Shown one piece after another: positions 16,531 through 26,003 of a stretch of 64,000 bases of DNA. The position numbers and the translations under genes are program-made. Position 1 is the first letter of the stretch. Each line of letters opens with the position of its first letter. The notes beneath the pieces are model-generated. The model was not told the DNA's origin, did not search any database, and was given only the letters and a program-made list of their open reading frames with translations. Origin of the DNA: DATACQ01 sp036555515 (lineage in GTDB: Bacteria > Desulfobacterota > Binatia > UBA9968); the NCBI GenBank assembly GCA_036555515.1, contig DATBLC010000089.1, forward strand, positions 15,478-79,477. The letters are read 5' to 3'.

Positions 16531-18042
16531 ATGCACGATCTTCCTCACGGTCACGATCACGACGAGCAATTGCCCGGCGATGAGGAAGAGCATCCGCTCT
16601 GGAAGCTCGACACGATTACGCTCACCAGCGTCGGCATCGATGTCGGCACGGCGACATCCCAGGTCATTTTTTCCCGGTTGATGCTGCGCCGGATGGGGCG
16701 GGAACTTTCGAGTCGTTTCGTCGTGACCGAGCGCAACACTCTCTATCTCTCGCCCGTTCACTTCACGCCATACACGGCGAACCGTGAGCGCATTGACGAC
16801 CGCGCACTCGCGCGCCTCGTCGACGGCGCTTATCGCGAAGCGGGGATGAAACCGCAAGATGTGAACACCGGCGCAATCATTCTCACCGGTGAAGCGATCC
16901 GCAGGGACAACGCCCGCGCCATAGCCGATCTGTTCGCGGTTCAAGGCGGCAACTTCGTCTGCGCCACTGCGGGGCACAATTTCGAAGCGATGCTTGCCGC
17001 CCACGGTTCGGGTGCGGTGGCGCTGTCCGCGGAAAAACAGTATCGCGTCCTTAATATAGATATCGGCGGGGGTACGACCAAACTCGCCTTATGCGAACAG
17101 GGAAAGGTACTGAGCACCGCGGCCTTTCACGTCGGTGGGCGCCTGCTTGCCACCGACGACGCCTGCGCCATTACGATATTGGAGCCCGGCGGACGAGCGC
17201 TGGCGCGCCGGGCTGGATTTGACTGGAAAGTAGGTGACCCTGTAGCACCAGAACAGATCGAACGGTTGGCGGATTACATGGCCAACGCCGTTCTTGTGCT
17301 CGTTCAGGACGAGAAGGCGGCGCCCGAGATCGAGAAACTCTGGCTGACCGCGCCCTTGAGCGGCGCGCGGATTTACGATGCGGTGGTCTTTTCCGGTGGC
17401 GTCGGCGAGTATGTGTACGGCAAAGAAACCAACGGCTTCGGCGACCTCGGCGCGCCTCTCGGAAGAGCGTTGCAACGCCGCATCGACGGCGGCGCCCTCG
17501 CCTGGCCATTGGTTCGCGCCCGCGAGTGTATCCGCGCCACCGTCATGGGCGCCGCGCAACACACCGTTCAAGTCAGCGGCAACACCCTGTACCGCTCCAG
17601 CGACGAACTCTTGCCGCAAAAAAATCTCCAAGTGCTCCGCCCCAACGTCGACTTGGGCCATGACATCGATGCCAACGGTGTTGCCCAGAGCATATCGAGC
17701 CATTTCAAAGCTTTTGATCTCACGGAAGGACAATCCGACGTCGCCCTGGTTTTCCGCTGGAGCGGACCTCCCGCCGCTGTTCGAATCGCCGCGTTTTGTC
17801 GCGGCCTGATGCAAGGTCTACCAGGCACGCTACGAAGCGGCCGGCCGCTTTACCTGGTTTTCGATAGCGATCTGGCGGCGCTCGTGGGCACGATTCTGAA
17901 AAACGATTTCGAGCTGAAGAATGACGTCCTGGCCATCGACGGGATCACGCTACACGATTTCGATTTCATCGACCTCGGCAAAGTTCTCGAGCCATCGGGC
18001 ACCATCCCTGTTACCATCAAGTCGTTGATATTCCAACTCTGA
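16531..18042 (+). CDS. eutA: EutA-like ammonia-lyase reactivating factor
   Basis: 503 residues from the ATG at 16531; the open frame upstream overlaps the bicupin. A His/Asp-rich start (MHDLPHGHDHDEQLPGDEEE) precedes an ASKHA fold: TSVGIDVGTATSQVIFSRL as phosphate loop 1, AIILTGEAIRRDNAR, NIDIGGGTTKLALCE as phosphate loop 2 and VFSGGVGEYVYGKET as the adenosine loop. These are the blocks of EutA, the ATP-dependent chaperone that exchanges damaged adenosylcobalamin in ethanolamine ammonia-lyase. No eutB, eutC or other eut gene lies in the window, so it may serve a remote lyase or another B12 enzyme. It probably shares a transcript with the bicupin ahead. Confidence 0.85.
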   Translation: MHDLPHGHDHDEQLPGDEEEHPLWKLDTITLTSVGIDVGTATSQVIFSRLMLRRMGRELSSRFVVTERNTLYLSPVHFTPYTANRERIDDRALARLVDGAYREAGMKPQDVNTGAIILTGEAIRRDNARAIADLFAVQGGNFVCATAGHNFEAMLAAHGSGAVALSAEKQYRVLNIDIGGGTTKLALCEQGKVLSTAAFHVGGRLLATDDACAITILEPGGRALARRAGFDWKVGDPVAPEQIERLADYMANAVLVLVQDEKAAPEIEKLWLTAPLSGARIYDAVVFSGGVGEYVYGKETNGFGDLGAPLGRALQRRIDGGALAWPLVRARECIRATVMGAAQHTVQVSGNTLYRSSDELLPQKNLQVLRPNVDLGHDIDANGVAQSISSHFKAFDLTEGQSDVALVFRWSGPPAAVRIAAFCRGLMQGLPGTLRSGRPLYLVFDSDLAALVGTILKNDFELKNDVLAIDGITLHDFDFIDLGKVLEPSGTIPVTIKSLIFQL

Positions 18043-18231
18043 CGGCCCGCTCCTATGCGCTAGCTGCCGCGTCGGCGCAGAAGTTCGCCGCATATCTCAA
18101 GCCATTTCGGGATTGCGGCATCTCGTCCGCCCGCGTTTTTCCCGTTGCGTACCAAAGCGATCTGATCGGGCCTTGCCTTTTAACCGCTGATTTTTGTACA
18201 TTCGGTGAATTCGAGCTTAAGGGAGGCGCCC

Positions 18232-19386
18232 ATGGCCAACATCAGCGGCAAATGTGCGATTGTCGGCGTTGCCGAAACCAAGGTCGGCAAACGCCCTGAA
18301 GCAAGCACGCACTCGCTTCATTTGGAAGTCATTAAAGCATGCCTCGACGACGCCGGCATCAAGGCCGCCGACATTGACGGCTTTATCACCAATCAACCAC
18401 TCAACGACGCGCACCGCAGTTACGCGGTCAGAATGGCGAACATGGCGCGCATGGCGCCGAACTTTGCCACCGATCTAGCGTTGGGCGGCGCCACACCCAT
18501 TGCCATGGTGCAGCACGCCGTGATGGCCATCGAATCGGGCATGGCGAATACCGTCATGTGCGTGCACGCCCGCAAACGCGGCACCCCCGATCCCACGCCG
18601 GGCCATCCGATCCGCCACGGCGACGAGCATTGGGAAGAACCCTGGGGCCATTTCTCAGCCGTCGCAAATCATGCCTTCGCGGCGCAGCGCCATATGTTTG
18701 AGTTCGGCACCACCAGCGAAGACCTCGCCCATGTCGCGGTGGCCACGCGCAAGCACGCTTGTTTGAATAGCAACGCCACTATGCGCAAACCCATGACCAT
18801 CGCGGACCACCAGGCATCGCGCTTCATCTGCGAGCCGCTGCGGCTCTTCGATTGCGCGCTGGAGTCCGACGGCGGCGGGGCGGTGATCGTCACCAGCACC
18901 GAACGCGCCCGCGATTTTCCCAAGCCCCCGGTGGTGATTCTCGGCATGGGCCAGCACCATCCGCATTTCAGTTTGATGGACGCGCCCACGCTCACCACCC
19001 TTGGCGGCAATAAGTCTTCGGAGCTTGCATACAAGATGGCCGGCCTTGCCCCGAGAGACATGAATTTCGCCGAGATTTACGACTGCTTTACGATCACGAC
19101 CATGATCACGCTGGAGGATTACGGCTTTTGCAAAAAAGGGGAAGGTAAAGACTTCGTTAAAAACGGCCGGATCGAAATCGGCGGCGAGCTGCCGGTAAAC
19201 ACCCACGGCGGCCTGCTCTCGCAGGCTCACATCGAAGGTATGCTCCACGTCACGGAAGCGGCCAAACAGCTCAGAAGCAACGAAGTCGAACCAGAGCGGC
19301 AGGTAAAAAATGCCAGAGTAGGCATCGTTAGCGGCCACGGCGGCAGCCTGTGCATGCACGCCACGCTAATTTTGGGGGCATTATGA
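18232..19386 (+). CDS. Thiolase-like (SCP2/non-decarboxylating) protein
   Basis: 384 residues from the ATG at 18232 behind GGGAGG. The whole thiolase layout is visible (GKCAIVGVAETKVGK start, ALESDGGGAVIVTS, YDCFTITTMITLEDYGF, THGGLLSQAHIEGMLHVTEA, SGHGGSLCMHAT). At the place of the nucleophilic Cys (CxSG in active thiolases) the sequence is LALGGATPIAM, so the acyl-carrying Cys is missing while the HxxG-type loop and a late Cys remain. Such proteins pair with DUF35 partners, as here (ATGA overlap with the next gene), and are known from steroid side-chain aldolases and benzylsuccinate-type or ketone-forming complexes. A retro-aldol or CoA-ester binding role is more likely than thiolysis. Confidence 0.85.
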   Translation: MANISGKCAIVGVAETKVGKRPEASTHSLHLEVIKACLDDAGIKAADIDGFITNQPLNDAHRSYAVRMANMARMAPNFATDLALGGATPIAMVQHAVMAIESGMANTVMCVHARKRGTPDPTPGHPIRHGDEHWEEPWGHFSAVANHAFAAQRHMFEFGTTSEDLAHVAVATRKHACLNSNATMRKPMTIADHQASRFICEPLRLFDCALESDGGGAVIVTSTERARDFPKPPVVILGMGQHHPHFSLMDAPTLTTLGGNKSSELAYKMAGLAPRDMNFAEIYDCFTITTMITLEDYGFCKKGEGKDFVKNGRIEIGGELPVNTHGGLLSQAHIEGMLHVTEAAKQLRSNEVEPERQVKNARVGIVSGHGGSLCMHATLILGAL

Positions 19387-19820
19387 GCGAGACTAAAGAC
19401 GAACGCGGCAGGGCGGTCAGGCAAGTGCGGCCGTTTCTCGAAGAGCTGGAAGCCAAACCTTTTTGGGCTAACCTCCGCGAACATAGGCTCACTGCCCAGC
19501 GCTGCAAAGGCTGCGGCAAATTCTTCACGTTCCCGCCGCAGGGATCGTGCCCCCATTGTCTTTCGTCCGATTACGATTGGGTTGCCCTCAGCGGCAAAGG
19601 CAGAGTCTACTCCTTCGTCACCTATCATCGCGCCTGGCATCCCGCATATCAGGACAAGATTCCTTACAACGTTTCGCTGATCGACCTCGACGAAGGCCCG
19701 CGCCTCGTCAGCAACGTCGTCGGCTGCAAGCACGACGAAGTAAAGGTCGGAATGCCGGTTGAAATCGTTTATGATGACCGCGAGGAATATACGCTGCCGC
19801 AGTTTCGACCGGTGAAGTAA
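19383..19820 (+). CDS. DUF35 OB-fold protein with zinc ribbon
   Basis: 145 residues; the ATG at 19383 overlaps the stop of the thiolase-like gene by four bases. A zinc ribbon CKGCGKFFTFPPQGSCPHC (C-x2-C-x11-C-x2-C) is followed by an OB-fold half (GKGRVYSFVTYHRAWHPAYQ, NVVGCKHDEVKVGMPVEIVYDD). These proteins bind acyl-CoA and form tight complexes with thiolase-like partners, for example the aldolases of bacterial steroid catabolism. The overlap shows the two are meant to be made together. Confidence 0.88.
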   Translation: MSETKDERGRAVRQVRPFLEELEAKPFWANLREHRLTAQRCKGCGKFFTFPPQGSCPHCLSSDYDWVALSGKGRVYSFVTYHRAWHPAYQDKIPYNVSLIDLDEGPRLVSNVVGCKHDEVKVGMPVEIVYDDREEYTLPQFRPVK

Positions 19821-19895
19821 CAGACAAGCCCACTCAACCATCGTCCGCTCACCGGGAGATACTCTTCGCACAACATCTAGCCACGAAACTTTTAC

Positions 19896-19925
19896 TTGAC
19901 ACGCGGCCGAAGCCGGCGATATGGT
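19896..19925 (+). promoter_or_regulatory. Probable sigma-70 promoter for the amidohydrolase operon
   Basis: TTGACA (6 of 6) and TATGGT (4 of 6) with an 18-base spacer, in the 282-base gap before the amidohydrolase gene. This would start a long leader of about 170 bases. Confidence 0.45.
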
Positions 19926-20102
19926 TCGCGTCAAAAGATGTTTGACGGGCGGAGGTCAGCAGCGAACTCGGCTTGAATCCAAAATTAGCCAAGGCTTCGA
20001 CTCGAAAATCTCCCCCCGAATCGGCGTATCGTAGCGTGAATATGACCCGCACCACCGCCGCGCCTGGTTTCGTACAAAAAATAAATCGCTAAGGAGGCGC
20101 TC

Positions 20103-21233
20103 ATGAATTCGATAAAAATCATCGATGCGGATTCGCATGTTTACGAAGTCGAAGAAACGTTCGCGCATCTGCCAAAAGAATTCGAATATCGCCGGCCCGT
20201 TCCTATCACGCTCAAGCCAAAAGTGGAGGCGCCTTATCTCGGAGTCGACAACGCCTTCTGGCTCGTCGACGGCAAAGTGGTGAATTCCCCGTGGGGCAAA
20301 GGCGCTGTCCAGATCGGCTGCCCGCTGACTTCCGAGCTCGCAAAAATGAAGGTCTTTTCGGTCGAGAGTCAGTCGTTGAGAGACGTGAACGCCCGGGTCC
20401 GTGACCTTGACAAAGCGGGAGTCGACATCCAAGTGTTGTATTCGAGTCTGTTTCTGGTCCCGCTTTCGGACGACGATGTCCTCGAGACCGCCCTGATGAA
20501 AAGCTACAACACCTGGATCGCAGAGCGCTGCAGCCACCACCCCGAGCGGCTGAAATGGGCGGCGGTGCTGCCTTTGCGCCAGCCCCACGAAGCGGTGAAA
20601 GAAATATCGCGCGTTAAAGACATGGGCGCTGTTTCCTTGGAAGTCTACGGCACCGTGGGCGACCGTTTTCTCCACAAGCCGGAATTCGACCCGGTTTGGG
20701 CAGCCGCCAGCGATGCGAATCTGCCGATTTGCGTGCATGTTGGTTGGAGCTATCCGCCTCTGCGCGCTAGCTGTGACGACTTCATGAGTTCAATCATCGT
20801 GTCCTTCGGCCTACCCCTTATGGTGGGCTTTTACAGCTTCGTCGGAGGCGGCATCCTCGATCGGTTTCCCAAACTGGAGGTCGGCTTTCTCGAAGGCGGC
20901 GCCGGTTGGATTCCATGGTTCATGGAGAGGATGGACCACTACTATCCTGTTGCGAGCTTTTTCATGAAGTCTTTTGGCCAGAGCGCTTTAACGACCAAGC
21001 GTCCTTCGGATTATGCAGACCGTATTTACGTTACCTGCGAGGCCGACGAGACCCTGCTTCCACAAGTCATCGAATGCCTGGGAGAAGACAAGATCATGGT
21101 CTCCGAAGATATGCCCCACTTCGAGGAGCGCGAAGGATCGATGAAAGAACTCGACCGGCGCTCGGACATCTCAGAGTCGCAAAAACGAAAAATCTTACAT
21201 GAGAATCCAGCTCGTTTTTATCGCCTTGCATAG
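20103..21233 (+). CDS. Amidohydrolase-2 family protein
   Basis: 376 residues with AAGGAGG six bases before the ATG. The metal-site opening is IIDADSHVYE (DxxxH form of the usual HxH), followed by the His in PICVHVGWS, EGGAGWIPWFMERMDHYY and the Asp-containing SEDMPHFEER. This is the ACMSD/amidohydrolase_2 branch, whose members decarboxylate or hydrolyse small carboxylates and aromatic-ring fragments. Eight bases before the SDR gene, and upstream of a TRAP transporter, it is probably part of one catabolic unit for an imported organic acid. Confidence 0.85.
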   Translation: MNSIKIIDADSHVYEVEETFAHLPKEFEYRRPVPITLKPKVEAPYLGVDNAFWLVDGKVVNSPWGKGAVQIGCPLTSELAKMKVFSVESQSLRDVNARVRDLDKAGVDIQVLYSSLFLVPLSDDDVLETALMKSYNTWIAERCSHHPERLKWAAVLPLRQPHEAVKEISRVKDMGAVSLEVYGTVGDRFLHKPEFDPVWAAASDANLPICVHVGWSYPPLRASCDDFMSSIIVSFGLPLMVGFYSFVGGGILDRFPKLEVGFLEGGAGWIPWFMERMDHYYPVASFFMKSFGQSALTTKRPSDYADRIYVTCEADETLLPQVIECLGEDKIMVSEDMPHFEEREGSMKELDRRSDISESQKRKILHENPARFYRLA

Positions 21234-21241
21234 AGTCAGCC

Positions 21242-22006
21242 ATGCCCGGAGAGTTTCGTGGAGACAGCGCATTTATCACGGGAGCCGCCAGCGGCATAGG
21301 CCTGGCGCTCGCGCGCCGGCTCGCCGGCGAAGGTATAAAAATCGCCCTCGCTGACCGGGAAAGCACACTACTTGAAGCAGCCCTTTCCCAAATGCGCGAT
21401 GGTCACCACACTGCGATCGCGATAACCATGGATGTAAGCCGCTCGGACGAGGTGGTGCGTGGTATCGCCCGGGCGCGCTCGGCTTTCGGCCCGATTGATT
21501 ATCTGATCAATTTGGCCGGTATCAGCCAAAACGCGCCGGTCCAGGATATAAGTGATCAAGACTGGGAACGAATGCTGGCGATTCATCTGAACGGAACGTT
21601 CTACTGCTGCCGCGCCGTGATCGCGCAGATGATCAGCCGTGGCTTCGGCGTTATTGTCAACACTTCTTCTCTCCACGCTCTGCGGGGACAGAAACTTGCA
21701 GCGCATTACTCCGCCGCCAAGGCCGGGATCATGGGATTTACGAAATCTCTGGCGCGCGAAGTGGCGGAGTGCGGGGTCCGCGTCAACGCGATTGCACCCG
21801 GACCCATCGATACTCCTCTTTGGCGTGGCGGCGTGACCGGGAGCGACCTCGAATCGCGCAAGGCTCAACGTTCGCTTGAAGTGCCAATGGGGAGGTTGGG
21901 CGAAGCCTCCGAAGTCGCGGACCTGATATTATTTCTCTTGAGTCAACGGAGCACCTACGTTACGGGCCAGGTGATCAGCGTCAACGGCGGCGAGTTGATG
22001 ATCTAG
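21242..22006 (+). CDS. SDR family oxidoreductase
   Basis: 254 residues. Classical short-chain dehydrogenase: nucleotide loop TGAASGIG (14-21) with Asp in LADRE favouring NAD, NLAGIS for the NAG motif, catalytic Ser in NTSSLH, YxxxK as YSAAK, and PGPIDTPLW. Most similar in pattern to 3-ketoacyl-ACP reductase-like SDRs. Its place between an amidohydrolase and a TRAP transporter suggests oxidation or reduction of a hydroxy/keto acid brought in by that transporter. Cytoplasmic. Confidence 0.88.
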   Translation: MPGEFRGDSAFITGAASGIGLALARRLAGEGIKIALADRESTLLEAALSQMRDGHHTAIAITMDVSRSDEVVRGIARARSAFGPIDYLINLAGISQNAPVQDISDQDWERMLAIHLNGTFYCCRAVIAQMISRGFGVIVNTSSLHALRGQKLAAHYSAAKAGIMGFTKSLAREVAECGVRVNAIAPGPIDTPLWRGGVTGSDLESRKAQRSLEVPMGRLGEASEVADLILFLLSQRSTYVTGQVISVNGGELMI

Positions 22007-22032
22007 AGACAACTTTCTTGAGGGGGAGCGCG

Positions 22033-23076
22033 ATGAAAAACGAAAAATCTCAGATCGAGTCGATTTGGGCGGTTTCGGTATTCGTGACCGCCCTAATGGC
22101 GGGCGCGGTTGTCCTGCCTATCGGCCGGGCTGCCGGCGCGGATGCCGTGGTCATTCGCGCCATTGCTGCATGGCCGGTCAGCTGCGATTGCGACGCCATG
22201 TACATGAAATATATTCAAGAGGTCAACAAACGCGGCAAAGGGCGCGTGCAGATTCGATTTTTGGGCGGTCCGGAAGTAACTCCGGCATTTGAACAGTTTC
22301 AAGCCCTGCGCACTGGAATTGCCGACCTGACACATACGGCTCCCAGTTACTTCGCGGGCGAGACGGTCGAAGGTTCGGCGATGGATTTGATCGACCCCGT
22401 CGATCTTAAAAAGTATCTCAAGGCTCTTCGCGAAACCGACGCGCTGAGAATAATCAACCGCGCCTATGAAGAAAAATCGTCGACCCGTTACCTCGGTATC
22501 ACAGTGGGCGGAACAGGGTTCCGCTTTCTCATGACCAAACCGATAAAGAATCTCGATGATCTGCGCGGCACGCGTATCCGTGTCTTCGGCAGCCAGGGGG
22601 CGAAGGCTGTACAGTACTTCGGGGCGTCGCCGCAAACTATCGCGGCCAACGAACTCTACACCGCTCTGCAGCGCGGGGTGGTTGACGGCGCGATCCGAGC
22701 GCCCAATGACGCGTGGAGTTTTGGCGAGAGAGACATTTACAAAACCATGGTGAATCCGCCCTTGCAGCTTTCCGCGGGAGGCCTTTTCATCGCGACGCGG
22801 CTGTGGAGCAAGTTGCCGCAGGATATCCAGGATCTACTTTCGCAGACCGCCATAGAGTTCGAGCCCAAAGTCCTCGATTATTATGCCCAACAAGACCAGA
22901 AGGCGATCAAGAACCTGCAGAAGAATGGCATGAACATCGTAAACGTTGGAGCGAGCGAAAAGAAAAAATTGGACGACGCCCGCAACGCCTATTGGGATGA
23001 AATCCTGGCCAAGTCGCCCAAGTACGGCGCGCAATTGCGCAAGGCCTTGGAACCGCACGCGCGATCCGCCAATTAG
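22033..23076 (+). CDS. dctP: TRAP transporter substrate-binding protein DctP
   Basis: 347 residues from the ATG at 22033, preceded by GAGGGGGAGC; a TTG five codons upstream is less likely. A signal peptide of about 35-40 residues (VFVTALMAGAVVLPIGRAAGA) precedes the mature DctP fold, with the family blocks GGPEVTPAFEQFQALRTG, LRGTRIRVFGSQGAKAVQYFGASP and the GVVDGAIRAPNDAW loop that holds the Arg anchoring the substrate carboxylate. It binds an organic acid in the periplasm and hands it to DctQM, encoded immediately downstream. Confidence 0.9.
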   Translation: MKNEKSQIESIWAVSVFVTALMAGAVVLPIGRAAGADAVVIRAIAAWPVSCDCDAMYMKYIQEVNKRGKGRVQIRFLGGPEVTPAFEQFQALRTGIADLTHTAPSYFAGETVEGSAMDLIDPVDLKKYLKALRETDALRIINRAYEEKSSTRYLGITVGGTGFRFLMTKPIKNLDDLRGTRIRVFGSQGAKAVQYFGASPQTIAANELYTALQRGVVDGAIRAPNDAWSFGERDIYKTMVNPPLQLSAGGLFIATRLWSKLPQDIQDLLSQTAIEFEPKVLDYYAQQDQKAIKNLQKNGMNIVNVGASEKKKLDDARNAYWDEILAKSPKYGAQLRKALEPHARSAN

Positions 23077-23102
23077 TTAGAATCGATCTGCATCTATCCT
23101 CC

Positions 23103-23609
23103 ATGCCAGCCTTCGAGTCAGTCGAGCGGGTCTTCACACGGGTGAACACGGCGCTTAGCTACCTATGCGCCTTCTTTGTCGTTTTCATGACCGTAAGCAT
23201 CATCTACGACATTTTCGCGCGCTTACTCTTCAAAGCGCCCACCATCTGGGTGATCGACATCAACGAGTACCTGTTGGTGTATCTGACTTTCGTTCCCGCC
23301 GCGTGGATTCTCATGCGCGACCGGCATGTGAAGGTTGAATTGCTCACTACCCGACTGCTGCGGCGAACACGGCTTCGTCTCGGCATCGTCACGGATATAT
23401 TCGCCTGCCTCTATTGTATCATTCTTGCCTGGCAGGGATGGGTGGTTGCGTGGGAGGCGCTCCAACGGGGCTACGAGTTTTCCACCGCTCTCGCTTTTCC
23501 TCGGTTTCCCGTTCTCGTCATTATACCGGCGGGCGCTGCGTGGCTCGCCCTGACGTTCGTCGTCAAAATATGGTCACACGCCCATCTGCAATCCACTATG
23601 GGTCGGTGA
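23103..23609 (+). CDS. dctQ: TRAP transporter small permease DctQ
   Basis: 168 residues with four membrane spans, the pattern of the small TRAP subunit. The block PTIWVIDINEYLLVYLTFVPAAW with the basic loop LMRDRHVKVELL between spans 2 and 3 is typical. It follows dctP by 26 bases and precedes dctM by 75 bases. Confidence 0.88.
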   Translation: MPAFESVERVFTRVNTALSYLCAFFVVFMTVSIIYDIFARLLFKAPTIWVIDINEYLLVYLTFVPAAWILMRDRHVKVELLTTRLLRRTRLRLGIVTDIFACLYCIILAWQGWVVAWEALQRGYEFSTALAFPRFPVLVIIPAGAAWLALTFVVKIWSHAHLQSTMGR

Positions 23610-23684
23610 ATTCCATGCCAATTTTTAGTGACGGCGCCACAATGTGTTGCTGCTTAAGAACCGCTACCGTCCCGAGGTAAAGTC

Positions 23685-25001
23685 GTGTTGCTAGACTGGT
23701 GGGAAGTGCTCATTATGATGTTCGCGACCCTGGGGCTGCTGATGGCCTCGGGGATGCCCATTGCGTTTGCTTTTGGGGTTCTCAATGTCGTGCTGCTCTA
23801 TTTTCTTGTCGGGGGCGTCGGAGCGCTCCAGGCGATTGCCCTGAGCAGCTTCAGCAGCGTGGGGAATTTTTCCTTCATCGCGCTTCCGCTATTTGTCTTC
23901 ATGGGCGAATTGGTTTTGCATAGCGGCTTGGCAACACTGGCCATTGATGCCATCGGAAAATGGCTGGGCCGCATTCCCGGCCGCTTGGCAGTGATGGCCG
24001 TTTTGGCGGGGACGGCCTTTGCGGCCGGCAGCGGCTCGAGCATGGCGAGCGCGGCGACGCTGGGAACTATACTCATTCCGGAAATGCGCAAAAACGGCTA
24101 CGACAAAGGCCTAACGGTGGGTACCTTGGCGACATCCGGGGCGCTCGCGATCTTGATTCCCCCAAGCGCCCTGATGGTCATTTTCGGCGGTATCAGTCAG
24201 CTTTCCGTCGGTGATCTTCTGATCGGGGGTATTCTCCCCGGACTTTTACTGGCCTCGCTGCTCTTCGGTTATATCGTGGTCATAAGCATTATGCGGCCGC
24301 ATCTGGCTCCGTCGGCCGTATTGGAAGACGTGTCATGGGCGGAACGTTTACAAGCGCTCAAAAACTTTGCACCTCTCGTCGCCCTTGTCATGATTGTTTT
24401 GGGCTCCATCTTCGTTGGGGTGGCGACTCCCAGCGAATCCGCCGCGATGGGCGCCGGCGGCGCTTTCCTTCTTGCGGCGGCTTACCACCGCCTTTCCATT
24501 GAAGGAATTCGCAACTCCCTCTTCGGCACGGTTGAAGTTTCCGGATTCGCGCTGCTCATCGTAACCAGTGCCACCGCCTTCAGCCAGATTTTAGCTCATT
24601 CAGGCGCCGCCGCGGGCCTAACACTTTTTGCCACGGCACTGCCAGTTCCGACTTGGGTCATCATCGGGGTAATGCAGGCCGTGATCCTCGTGATGGGCTG
24701 CTTCATGGAGCCCGTCTCTATCATGCTGATTACCGTCCCTATCTTCTTTCCCATAATTCAGGCATTGGGATTAGACCCCTTGTGGTTCGCGATCGTAACC
24801 ATGGTTAACATCGAACTTTCCATGATTACCCCGCCGTTCGGGCTTAATCTCTTTATTCTTAAAGGTGTTTGCCCTCCGGATACGACGCTCGAGGACATCT
24901 ACCGAGGTGTAATTCCGTTTATATTGCTCAACCTGCTCGCACTGGGCCTGGTCATATGGTTTCCGCCTCTAGCCACTTGGTTGCCCAACCTGATGCATTG
25001 A
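23685..25001 (+). CDS. dctM: TRAP transporter large permease DctM
   Basis: 438 residues from a GTG at 23685 behind GAGGT. Around twelve membrane segments with the family marks ASGMPIAFAFGVLNV, AAGSGSSMASAATLGTILIPEM, PPSALMVIFGGIS, GVATPSESAAMGAGGAF and TPPFGLNLFILKGV. DctM carries the Na+-coupled translocation path. With dctP and dctQ this completes a TRAP importer in the inner membrane. Confidence 0.92.
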   Translation: MLLDWWEVLIMMFATLGLLMASGMPIAFAFGVLNVVLLYFLVGGVGALQAIALSSFSSVGNFSFIALPLFVFMGELVLHSGLATLAIDAIGKWLGRIPGRLAVMAVLAGTAFAAGSGSSMASAATLGTILIPEMRKNGYDKGLTVGTLATSGALAILIPPSALMVIFGGISQLSVGDLLIGGILPGLLLASLLFGYIVVISIMRPHLAPSAVLEDVSWAERLQALKNFAPLVALVMIVLGSIFVGVATPSESAAMGAGGAFLLAAAYHRLSIEGIRNSLFGTVEVSGFALLIVTSATAFSQILAHSGAAAGLTLFATALPVPTWVIIGVMQAVILVMGCFMEPVSIMLITVPIFFPIIQALGLDPLWFAIVTMVNIELSMITPPFGLNLFILKGVCPPDTTLEDIYRGVIPFILLNLLALGLVIWFPPLATWLPNLMH

Positions 25002-25042
25002 TTTCACGATTCGAGTTTGTTTGTGCGGCCGTGCTCGCGATC

Positions 25043-25558
25043 CTACCCATCTTCCTTAAAAGCGCCTCTGCGGCATGCCACTCGAAATAGAGACCAAGAA
25101 GGAGTACGTGTCTCTGATCGAAACAATCCCAGACAGCGAGCGATCCTTTCCTGAAACCGGCCGAACAACCGACCTGTCGTACTTGGTCGTACAATCCAGT
25201 AAACCTTCGGGTCCGCGCGATATTTTACAAGCGCCTCCTTCAGACTGCCGGTATAAAAATTGACCTCCACCTCAACTCCTTTTAACGCAAGCGCTTGCCG
25301 CACCGCGGCGAATTTTCGCTCGGCCAGTTCTCGCTGGGTCTCCCATGAATACCTTTCAATGATTTCCCGCCCGCGCTCAGTGGCAACCCGCACCGATTCC
25401 GCGGTCACCCAGTGATCTCGGATACAGGGCCAAAATTCCAAGGGATAGCGGACGAGAATAACTACGGTGGTTGCACGCCTCGTCAGATTCTCAAGAAACG
25501 GAATGACCTCGCCGGCTTCCTCTCGCCTGCCAATTGCCGTGACGATCTTAGCTTCCAT
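25043..25558 (-). CDS. Universal-stress-protein-like protein
   Basis: 171 residues, GAGGAC five bases before the ATG at 25558. The opening MEAKIVTAIGRREEAGEVIPFLENLTRRATTVVILVRY and the helix-strand block RKFAAVRQALALKGVEVEVNFYTGSLKEALVKY follow the alpha/beta pattern of a single Usp domain, though the ATP-binding G-x2-G-x9-G(S/T) signature is not intact (IVRPSTTGRLFGRF at the equivalent place). A basic C-terminal tail follows. It converges on dctM and diverges from the sigma-54-type promoter at 25988. The assignment rests on pattern only; an unrelated alpha/beta protein is possible. Confidence 0.6.
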   Translation of the reverse strand: MEAKIVTAIGRREEAGEVIPFLENLTRRATTVVILVRYPLEFWPCIRDHWVTAESVRVATERGREIIERYSWETQRELAERKFAAVRQALALKGVEVEVNFYTGSLKEALVKYRADPKVYWIVRPSTTGRLFGRFQERIARCLGLFRSETRTPSWSLFRVACRRGAFKEDG

Positions 25559-25987
25559 AATTGTCCTCGTACTTTCGGCCAGGCAGGCGCTTCAGCGGAT
25601 CAATCCCGGGGGGTGGTTAGAGGAAATGAGCCCAATCCCGGCACAGCGTCGAACTACCTTGTGCATACTGTTCAGCAATGACGGTGCCAACTACACTTTT
25701 TTCCACCGAGTTAGTGAAATGCGCCGAAAAACATCAACTTTTGTCAGCAAGGTTGCGACATCTCGGCGCCGAGCAGAGCGCGATCAAGTATCCTTTTGGA
25801 CGCAGAGGTGTATCCGAAATTGTAACCTGCCGTTGACAACAGCCGTGGTGCGGCGAACCGCCCGCCTGCACTCACCGTGGGCACCGCTCAAGCGCGGTGA
25901 AATAACTACCCATTCACTCATCGTTTCGCTTATAGCTCAAAGCATGAATAAGCGAGTCCGGACGCTAATCCGAGACTTTTGCAATGG

Positions 25988-26003
25988 TGGCATGGTCATT
26001 GCA
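25988..26003 (+). promoter_or_regulatory. Sigma-54 (-24/-12) promoter
   Basis: TGGCATG, four bases (GTCA), TTGCA. The GG and GC doublets are exactly spaced as in the consensus TGGCACG-N4-TTGC, with one change in the -24 box. The predicted start site near 26014 lies about 38 bases before the 21-codon frame. An 8-base palindrome GTCCGGAC sits at 25956-25963. An NtrC-family activator is encoded at 56433-57845. Confidence 0.65.
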
